A stretch of DNA of 64,000 bases from Hygrophila difformis (lineage: Eukaryota; Streptophyta; Magnoliopsida; Lamiales; Acanthaceae): positions 27,594,403 to 27,658,402 of the forward strand of contig JAOANR010000011.1 of assembly GCA_030278955.1 (NCBI GenBank), given 5' to 3'. The notes beneath the pieces are model-generated. The model did not search any database, had not been told where the DNA came from, and worked only from the letters and a program-made list of their open reading frames with translations. The number at the start of each line of letters is the position of its first letter. Position 1 is the first letter of the stretch. This document shows positions 56,478-64,000 of the stretch, one piece after another. The position numbers and the translations under genes are program-made.

Positions 56478-57060
56478 ACAACTTTCATGTTTTAAGTTTT
56501 TGGAAATAAGGTTCCGAAGTGAGTTGAAATTTGAGTTTATTGCAAAGAATAATTTACGTCTTAAAAACTGTTTTCGTCACAGGTTCGTATAACGCCGATA
56601 AAAAAATTCATTTCAAAACCAATCGATGTGAAATTTTTACAGTAGCTACACGACACATTAAGGAACAACTTTCATGTTTTAAGTTTTTGGAAATAATGAA
56701 TTCTTGGTACTCAAAAATCGAGTGCAACTCACTGCATACTCATGGCCCTTAAAACGAATTCAAAACAGTTCTAAAAACTTGGCCGTTTGACATATCAAAT
56801 GAACACCAAAATTCGTGAAATTTTGTAGGCATAATCTAGACACAATTATCTACAACTTTTGTTTAGAAATGCAAAGTTAAATCATTCGAAAAATGGGTGA
56901 AAAACATGCATCAAGTTGAATGAAGGAATCTGTCACAGATTTAAACGGTTCGGTTCAATACAGAAAGTTCATGGCGAAAATTGGGATAGCAAAACTTAAT
57001 GTCAATGGCTGAAATTTGGACACAAGATAGATAAAGGTGTTAGGAACAACTTCTATGTTG
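56478..57060 (-). repeat. Degenerate repeat of about 187 bp
   Basis: ACAACTTTCATGTTTTAAGTTTTTGG-like blocks start at 56478, 56665, 56852 and 57045 (spacing 187, 187 and 193 bp). The flanks are also related (AAATTTTNNAGTANNTNNANNACACNNTNAGG). Confidence 0.8.
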
Positions 57061-58689
57061 AAAAGTTTTCGGTTTGAATTCCCGAAGGTCGGGTTTTTGG
57101 CGAGTCTTTAAAATTAGACGAAAATAGGGTTTTTGAAAACCGATTTTTGTTACAAGCCTATATCTCGAGATTTAAATAACAAACAACCACGAAAATTTGT
57201 GAGTAAGGTGTTAACTTACTTAGGATGATGATAGGGTCGCTGGATTGGGTTTCCGGATGTCCTAGGGTCACGACGAACGGCCAACTTCTCCAATCGCTTT
57301 TTGTTCGTTTTCCGACGGGAAATCGTAGTAAGGAAATAGTGTTAGAATTCGAGTTTCTGAGACTTATGGACGAATTGAAACTTTGTACAATAGCTTACCA
57401 AGAGTCTAGAGGGCAGGGCTTGGTTCCTTTCGCCTTGCCGTCGCCGGAATACTTGCCGGAAAGTGAGTTCGGAGAGGTTTCGACTTGGAGAGGAGTTTTG
57501 GAGGTGTTTAGGGTTAGGTTTTCTGAGAGTGAGGGGGAGGGGCGCCCCAAATCTGATCTTATGCCCTTCCCCATTGGTGTGATCGGCTTGCCATTGATGG
57601 AGGTCGGATTTTTGGCAAGAAAATCGCCATGGAAGGAAAGTTTACACCTCCTGCACCTCTGGCGCGCTGGTGGCGCGCACATAGGCCTTTGTGCGCGCGG
57701 AGCACGCGTGGTCTGCCCTGGAGTCGCGACTCCTCCGTCCGCGCGGTGGCCGCGCGGCGGCGCGCGGAGAGCGCGGGCCGGCCGGACCGGCCGGTTCGGC
57801 GGTCCGCGTGGTCCGTCGGGTCTTTTCTTCTTTTCTCGATCGGGTTTCTATCCCCTACGTTTTCGGTTCAACTTTTCGGGTCATTTCTGGGGTTACGATT
57901 CCTTTCTAAATTTTATTTTGACTCCAATGAATTTCATATTTGAAATCAAGAATTCGTCGAGTTCGAATCCGTCGGCTTGAATTCGTCGTCCTGTGGTTCC
58001 CGTGCAATAATTTATCTAATTAATTTATTTCCGACTTCACGGGTTCTTGGAATTAAAATTCTTTTCCTTCTTGAATTTAATTCCAATTCTTTTGGGATTA
58101 ATCCATGGAATATCTTCGGGCTTCCTTTCCCTCTTTCATCCCATTTCGACCTGACCAAAATTTGGGTTCGAATTCTTTGAATTTATCGGTCACGCCATTT
58201 CCGAGCAATAATTTATTGTAATAAATTATTTTCTTCTGGGAAATAAATTTTATTTCGTTTCTTTGGGCGTTGTAAAAACCCCGGGTATTACATTCGGCAA
58301 GGTCCGAACGGGAATGTTCAAAACAACAATGGTCGGAATTTCAACCAAGGAGACGAGTGCCACCGTGTCCGAGGTGTGGCAGGCCGCACCTGGTGAGGAG
58401 GTGTCCTCAGGTGGGCGAATGTTTCCGGTGCGGCTGTATTGGCCATAGGAGGGAGGAATGTCGAACCCGACTCGAGAACATCACAAAGAGAGAAGATTTG
58501 GTTACTGGACCCAATGAGCCATTCAACCAAGGAGGCAGGAACGACAACAATCGGGGATATCGGCCTCCTCCGAATCCGAACCAGCGCCCTCCGAACCAGC
58601 AACAAAACGCAAATCCGAATCAGAACCAGCCGGCCAATCAAGGGAGGCTGATGGGGAGGTTGAACGTGATCAACCAAGCTGACATACCC

Positions 58690-59679
58690 AAGCAGGGTGA
58701 TGTGATGGCAGGTACCTTTCATGTCCTAAGTACTCCACTTAGAGTTTTATTTGATTCCGGAGCCTGTTCGATTATATCTTCGAAAGTTGTAGCCGAACTA
58801 GATCTACCTAAGTGCGGGATGATTAGCTTAGGTATCCAACTGCCCTCTGGAGAAGTAATAGCATGCTCTAAGCGTTACAATGGAATACCTGTAGTAATAA
58901 AGAACGTAGAGTTTTTCGCGAACTTGGTAGAGTTTAACGTCAGAGACTTTGACGTCATATTAGGGATGGATTGGCTAACCCGATATAAGGCCGTGATCGA
59001 ATGCGAAAAGCAAAAGATCACGATGTCAAAGAGTAGAGGGAAGAGAGTCATCTTCTACTCTCAACCCCCTAAGAAGTCTAACAAGATAGTCAACGCCCTC
59101 AAGTTATGTAGCCTAATGCGTAAGGGCTACGCGTTATATGCATGCTACATTCATAACCTCGAATCAGAAGGAGTCAAGATAGACAACATTCCGGTGGTAA
59201 GATAATACCCGGATGTGTTCCCTGAAGACGTTCCCGGCATGCCACCTGAGAGAGATCTTGAGTTCACCATAGATCTCATTCCGGGAACGGAACCTGTCTC
59301 AAAGGCTCTTTACCGCATGGCGCCACTGTAAATGAAGGAGCTAAAGGAACAACTCGAGGAATTGTTGGGGAAAGGATATATTAGGCCGAGCACATCTCCA
59401 TGGGGAGCACCGGTCTTGTTTGTTAAGAAGAAAGACGAGAGTTTGCGACTGTGTATTGATTATAGAGGACTTAATCAAGTCACTATCAATAACAAATACC
59501 CGCTGCCCAGGATCGAGGATTTGTTCGACCAACTGAAGGGGGCTACAGTGTTCTCCAAGATCGACCTGCGTTCCGGATATCATCAATTGCGAATCGCCGA
59601 GAAAGACATCCCAAAAACGGCGTTCAGGACTCGCTATGGACACTACGAGTTCACGGTGCTATCATTCGGACTAACGAAC
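58690..59679 (+). pseudogene. pol: Protease and start of RT of the family B chromovirus
   Basis: The frame continues from the gag knuckles. The protease active site LFDSGACSI has GATTCCGGA at 58753-58761, followed by VILGMDWLTRY. Stops TAA at 59203-59205 and 59329-59331 lie in the linker before RT. RT motifs are [41 protein letters not shown] and [11 protein letters not shown]. It is cut before the YxDD box by the element inserted at 59680. The motif set is standard for Tekay/Del chromoviruses. Confidence 0.88.
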
Positions 59680-62600
59680 TGTAATACCCGGGATTTTTAT
59701 CGGCGTCCAAAGGAATAAAATTTATTTCTTAATCAAATCAAGGTTGAAATATCTCCGAGAAGAAGAAAATAATTTATCACAATAAATTATTGCTCGGAAA
59801 TGAAACGCCGATAGATTCAAAAATTCAAAATGGAATAAAGGAGGGAAAGGAAGCCCGAAGACATTCCATGAAATCGAGTCAAGAGAATTGAAACTAAATT
59901 CAAGAAAGAAAAGAATTCTAATTCCAGGAACCCGTGAAGTTGGAAATAAATTAATTAGATAAATTGTTGCACGGGAGTCAAAAGACGACGAATTAGAACC
60001 CGACGAATCCAAATGCAACGGACTCAAGATTTCAAGTACGGGATTAACTCGAGACGAGATTGATTTAAGATAGAATTTATAATCCGAGAATGACCCGAAA
60101 AATCGAGCCCGAAAACGTAGGAGCACAGAAGTCCGAAAGAGAGGAGAAAAGGCCCGATCGGATCGCACGGACCCGCCCGGACCGAGGTCCAGGCGGAGGC
60201 CGCGCGCTGGCCGCGCGGTCTTTGGCCTAGGTGCGCGCCAAGGGCGCGTGACACCCCCAGAATTCGGCAACAATGCGTCCCGATGATTTTCTTGCCATAT
60301 TTTCGACCCCGACGATGGAAACTCAATCACGGGCTATGGAAGGATATAGGGGACGACCATAGACTGCTCCCTAACCCTAAATTCGAAAATTACAACCCTA
60401 GAGCAGCCATCTTCTTCCCACATTCTCTCCAACTCTTCCCAAAGTCGAAAACCCCGAAATCCCTTGTGTTCTTGAAGTTCCGACGACGAAATCCGAACAA
60501 GAAGGACTTGAGAAGGAGAAGACAGACCCCTAGGACGTTGGTAAGTAGTTTTTGAGTTTATCTACACCTTTTTGAATCCGAAAATCGAATCTAACTAAGG
60601 ATCTTTACTTGCGGATTCGGTTCGTGGACGTTGGAAGAGGAAACCGACTTGAGGAGATTCGTTCGTGACATCCCGTGGATTCCGGACGACCCCGTGACCT
60701 CCTAGACATCATCCCCACTGTAAGTTAATACTTACTTGGTTTTGGGTGACTTAAAATGCAACCAAACATATGGATTTAATAACTCTAAAATCTGTCAACA
60801 CGAAAAACCCTCAGCGCAACAATTTTGTGCGACTTTTTCGAACACATAAATCTGCTCAAACGGAAAAACGCAAAACATGAAAAATGTTCCTAAGACATAG
60901 ATCTAGTTTGTGTAAAATTTTCATAATTTTTCATTGTGTTTTGTTATCCGAAAACGGCCTCCAACAGACCTGCCATAAAAGTCGAACATGAAACTGTAAC
61001 AGATTTGTAATCGGATCAAAACCCCTACTTCAAGAGTTCAAACCGAAAAACTCAAAACTAGACTTTTGATCCTAACATATTAAACTATGTTGTGTAAAAA
61101 TTTCATCGATTTTCATCAACGTTTGCTACCCCAAAACGATCCGAACATAAACTGCTTTGTAAAATGTTTTCGAAAATCTGACAGTGTAGATGTCCGAATT
61201 TGATGAGCATGTTCCTATATTTTCTAGCCCGAATTGATCTTCACAATCTAAATGAAAGTTGTAGAAAATCATGTCTAGTATGTGCATATGAAATTTCAGA
61301 ATTTTTGGAGTCCATTTGATGTGTCAAATTGTCGAGTTTTGAAGCTTTGTCAAATTCTGAAACCTGACAGCATGCTACTTTGGTGAAAGACTTGATTTTT
61401 GGCTCGTTTCCTTAACCCGGATCGAGAAACTTAAAACATGAAACTTGTTCGTCTCCGTGTTTTCGAGTTACTGGTGAAATTCTAGAGTTTTCGGACTTAA
61501 AATGAAAGTTTAAATAATTACGGAGTAAGACAGCGACTTGTGTAAAGTTATATTTTGAGAAACTTGTCAAAATTTGCGAAATGTGCTATTACCTTGCGGG
61601 TTGATTCCCCAAGGGCGATTGTTTGTTTTCCTGCGGGTTCGATTCCCCAGGATGTGTGTGGATTCCTATGGGTTCAATTCCCTAGGATGTATTTGAGTTC
61701 TTGCGGGTTCGATTCCCCAAGGGCGATTGTTTGTTTTCCTGCGGGTTCGATTCCCCAGGATGTGTGTTGATTCCTACGGGTTCAATTCCCTAGGATGTAT
61801 TTGAGTTCTTGCGGGTTCGATTCCCCAAGGGCGATTGTTTGTTTTCCTGCGGGTTCGATTCCCCAGGATGTGTGTTGATTCCTACGGGTTCAATTCCCTA
61901 GGATGTATTTGAGTTCTTGCGGGTTCGATTCCCCAAGGGCGATTGTTTGTTTTCCTGCGGGTTCGATTCCCCAGGTCGTGTGTTGATTCCTACGGGTTTG
62001 ATTCCCTAGGATGCGTTTAAACTATTGCGGGTCCATTTTCCCGAGAACATATTATACTAGATCATATCGAACAAAAGTGAAAGAGTGAAATCCTTAACAT
62101 ACCAAATCCTGAAGTCATGAGAAAATTAAGAGACTTGAATATTTCTTTGTTTAAATTATGCCTTGCAAATTATTTTACCATGTAAGTCGAATTATGATCA
62201 CGTGGAAATCCTTATTTTAAATTATGCCATTTAATTATTAGCGGATGATTAACTTAAATTGTGTATTACCTACAAGCAGGTTTTGTTAAATTTAATTAAA
62301 GGCTTTGAAACCCCTAAATCATGCTAGGTGTTAACTTACTCAGCACGTTTTGCTGACCCAAACCATTTCCTTCTTTTTCCTACAGAGCATATGGATTATA
62401 CTGAACACGTACATGCATGGGAATTTTTGGGAACTCTTTATTTTAAATTTGCATTAGACTATAGTATGAACGAGCCTGTTTAACCCGTGTTTTGGCCATG
62501 TCGGCCCTTATACTTTATTTCCGCTGCACAACTTATATTTCCGCTGCGTGTATGGATGATTATTATTTTTAAATATATGTATTTCCGGACTTGCTTTTAA

Positions 62601-62722
62601 AACCTTTTTTTTTCCAACACTTATAGCCTTGCATCTCTTTAGCAAGCTCGGAGAAACCGTGTCTTGCTAGGGAGGTGCGGCGGTGACACCTCGGCCTGGG
62701 TTATCAAATCTGGGGTGTTACA
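59680..62722 (+). repeat. 5' LTR, family C
   Basis: 3,043 bp, TGTAATACCCGGG ... CTGGGGTGTTACA. It contains a GC-rich promoter-like patch (60150-60260), the 187-bp repeat (about 60879, 61057, 61253, 61440), a 108-bp tandem array (61595-62040) and the conserved 3' end (62625-62722). Confidence 0.9.
61595..62040 (+). repeat. 108-bp tandem array of GCGGGTTCGATTCCCC units
   Basis: About thirteen copies of a GGGTTCGATTCCC-type core, grouped as three subunits per 108-bp period (for example starts at 61701, 61809 and 61917). The core matches the RNA polymerase III B-box consensus GGTTCRANTCC. No tRNA-like cloverleaf accompanies it. Confidence 0.88.
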
Positions 62723-62725
62723 AAG

Positions 62726-62740
62726 TGGTATCAGAGCCCG
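62726..62740 (+). promoter_or_regulatory. Primer binding site, initiator tRNA-Met
   Basis: TGGTATCAGAGCCCG lies 3 bp after the LTR end at 62722. Confidence 0.92.
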
Positions 62741-63295
62741 GAATATTTTTAAACTATTATTTTTAAGTATTATTATTTTTAAAGTTATTATTTCAAAACT
62801 AGTAATATATTTTAAAAAGCCCAATTATTATTTTGAAGTTAAAGCCCAAATTTTTAGCCCAAAAATTTTTAGAAGCCCAAATATTTTTTTAGAAGCCCAA
62901 GAAATTATTTTTAGCCCAATACTTTATATACTTACTATTGTGGGCTCAATTTTTTAAGTCCAATTGTTTTAAGGCCCAATACCTGTATTTTTAAATAAAG
63001 CCCAAATGTTTTACCCTTATTCTTTTAAAATCTATCCATGGAATAAATTTATTTTTAAAACCCATGGATAAATGAATGCATGCATAATTAAATTTTTTTT
63101 TGGGGGGGATTGCATATGCATACACACATAATTGCACTAACTCTTCTTTATGTGAATCAGCTACTCTAAGAAAACACTCTTAAATTAGTATTCGACATGA
63201 CCTTGACTTAGGAGCGCCTGCTAAAGACTAACTTTGCCTTAGTCCTAGATCTTGATCACTTAGAAACTCATCTTCGCGTGCTTTTATAACAGAAA
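62741..63295. other. Leader of the family C element
   Basis: AT-rich, with many AAGCCCAA phrases (62815-62985), degenerate and non-coding. An eight-G run is found near 63101-63108. Confidence 0.55.
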
Positions 63296-64000
63296 ATGGC
63301 ACCTAGAAGAAAACTGAGGAAGGTAAGCCCAAACGGCACTGACACTGACCTCCCAAACGCACCTAACAACAATGAGATTCCTCCGAACGTAGGAGATCGA
63401 ACGCCTCCTATTCCCAACAACATGGATGAACGTTTAAAGACGGTAGAAGAAGTACTCGTAGCATTAGGCAATGCCGAGGTGCATAGGGCACAAGCGGCAA
63501 TACCTCCGCCAGTAGCCCGAGTCAACTACTTGGCATTGGTAAACCCCTACAACCCACCCCATTATGACGGGCAAGAGGATCCGGCCAAGTTGGAGGGTTG
63601 GATCCGTACCTTTGACAAACTCTTGGACGCTATCAAATGCCCCGACGAGGAGAAGATACATGTAGCGACCTACTACTTAGGAGGCGAAGCCGATGAGTGG
63701 TGGCAAAACCTTCAAACGAATTCAGAGGAAGATGAAGAATCCTACACCTGGGAAGGACTTAAGGAAGCCTTGAGAGAAAGATTCTACCCACTGAGCACCA
63801 AGACCGCAAAGTACGAGGAATTGATCAACCTCAGACAAGGAGCGCAAACAGTACAAAAGTACTACACCAAATTCAAGGAATTGGTGCGATTTGCTACAAG
63901 GATAGTACCAACTGACTCTGACAAGGCTCAGAAATTCGAGATGGGTCTGAACCTTAGTATCCGGGAGATACTTGCAGTAGGACAATTCACAAACCTGCAG
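63296..64000 (+). CDS. gag: Gag of the family C chromovirus, open to the window edge (partial)
   Basis: ATG at 63296-63298 (MAPRRKLRKVSPNGTD), 235 codons with no stop to the last base. The capsid domain includes PAKLEGWIRTFDKLLDAIK, YYLGGEADEWWQNLQ, LRERFYPLSTKTAKYEE, GAQTVQKYYTKFKELVRFA and LNLSIREILAVGQF. It is nearly the same as the broken gag at 35904-37022, where a stop replaces the codon after GAQTV. The zinc knuckles would follow outside the window. It forms the capsid of virus-like particles and packages element RNA; LTRs elsewhere in the window could be its clients. Confidence 0.92.
   Translation, partial: MAPRRKLRKVSPNGTDTDLPNAPNNNEIPPNVGDRTPPIPNNMDERLKTVEEVLVALGNAEVHRAQAAIPPPVARVNYLALVNPYNPPHYDGQEDPAKLEGWIRTFDKLLDAIKCPDEEKIHVATYYLGGEADEWWQNLQTNSEEDEESYTWEGLKEALRERFYPLSTKTAKYEELINLRQGAQTVQKYYTKFKELVRFATRIVPTDSDKAQKFEMGLNLSIREILAVGQFTNLQ

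Larger units (their letters stand above)
55144..58292 (-). mobile_element. Solo LTR, family C (mosaic array)
   Basis: 3,149 bp on the minus strand, TGTAATACCCGGGG ... CCGGGGTGTTACA, with perfect duplication TTCGG (55139-55143 and 58293-58297). It contains the 187-bp repeat (56478, 56665, 56852, 57045) and a mixed tandem array (55830-56260). Confidence 0.9.
54288..58600 (+). pseudogene. gag: Gag of the family B element, split by a solo LTR
   Basis: ATG at 54288-54290 (MAPRGRPRTFLTTPN). The capsid domain has PAKLEEWLRTFDKLLNAV, YYLGGEADE, a TAG at 54693-54695 where Trp is expected, and LRERFYPMS. One extra A near 54818 shifts the frame; the shifted frame has FKELARFAPRMVPTD and LNLSIREV, with a TGA at 55069-55071. 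After the solo LTR (55144-58292) the sequence resumes. Another shift near 58350 leads into two knuckles, CPRCGRPHLVRRC and CFRCGCIGHRREEC, then an Asn/Gln-rich linker. It is nonfunctional. Confidence 0.85.
50206..64000 (+). mobile_element. Tekay/Del-like chromovirus with family B LTR, running off the window
   Basis: 5' LTR 50206-52963, tRNA-Met primer site, an extra upstream ORF, gag, protease and the start of RT. It inserted into the copia gag after CAGCT (50201-50205; the partner duplication is outside the window). It is interrupted by a solo LTR at 55144 and by another element at 59680. Several stops and shifts show it is inactive. Confidence 0.85.
59680..64000 (+). mobile_element. Recent Tekay/Del-like element, family C LTR, truncated by window edge
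   Basis: 5' LTR 59680-62722, primer site, and an open gag to the edge. It inserted after CGAAC (59675-59679) in the RT of the older element; its partner duplication is outside the window. Because gag is open and the LTR is complete, it is the best candidate for an intact element here. Confidence 0.85.

Noticed and set aside
61595..62040. Possible tRNA gene cluster or CRISPR-like array
   Set aside because: Only the B-box-like core recurs; no acceptor stem, D-arm or anticodon arm is present. The array is a plain 108-bp tandem repeat without unique spacers, and the genome is eukaryotic.

Overview
The window is plant nuclear repeat DNA, most likely from a dicot. It contains no host gene that I can recognise. 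Nearly every base belongs to nested retroelements: an L1-type LINE, an integrated plant pararetrovirus, an Athila-type Ty3/gypsy element, a gag-bearing Ty1/copia element, and several Tekay/Del-like chromoviruses with very long LTRs. A psbB-like plastid fragment inside one LTR also points to a plant.

Layout. 1-3119: 5' half of a minus-strand LINE with an RRM-type ORF1 and an endonuclease. 3605-3835 and 26190-26405: diverged inverted arms around a minus-strand endogenous pararetrovirus (about 4085-26118). The pararetrovirus is split inside its protease by an Athila element (7687-25365, target duplication ATATC, LTRs about 2.1 kb). 26640-27500: a LINE RNase H fragment. 27606-28634: a copia 3' LTR. 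Its internal and gag sequence (28635-29718 and 49657-50205) was split by a composite gypsy insertion (29719-49656, TSD TGACT). That composite holds an antisense Athila-like accessory gene, cut by a solo LTR (32073-42192, TSD ACAAA). The solo LTR is in turn cut by a complete gag-only gypsy element (32969-40331, TSD GACCC). The 3' LTR of the composite carries another solo LTR (44340-47418, TSD GGAAA). From 50206 a further chromovirus runs off the right edge. It is interrupted by a solo LTR (55144-58292, TSD TTCGG) and by a fresh element (59680 to the edge) whose gag is still open.

Biology. Most proteins are broken by single stops or small frameshifts. The exceptions are the second accessory ORF of the Athila element (20356-21813) and the gag at 63296. 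The most unusual material is (i) the Athila element with two homologous accessory ORFs, each preceded by the same GC-rich dyad array found in its LTRs, plus a third homologue with a similar leader inside an unrelated element; (ii) chromovirus LTRs that share a degenerate repeat of about 187 bp, a positionally fixed but interchangeable tandem array, and a duplicated PPT/LTR-start that appears to move the LTR boundary; (iii) a repair-type filler at 30837-30890 copied from about 28.7 kb. All boundaries, duplications and difference counts were read by eye from the sequence; family names are recognition from memory, not database results.
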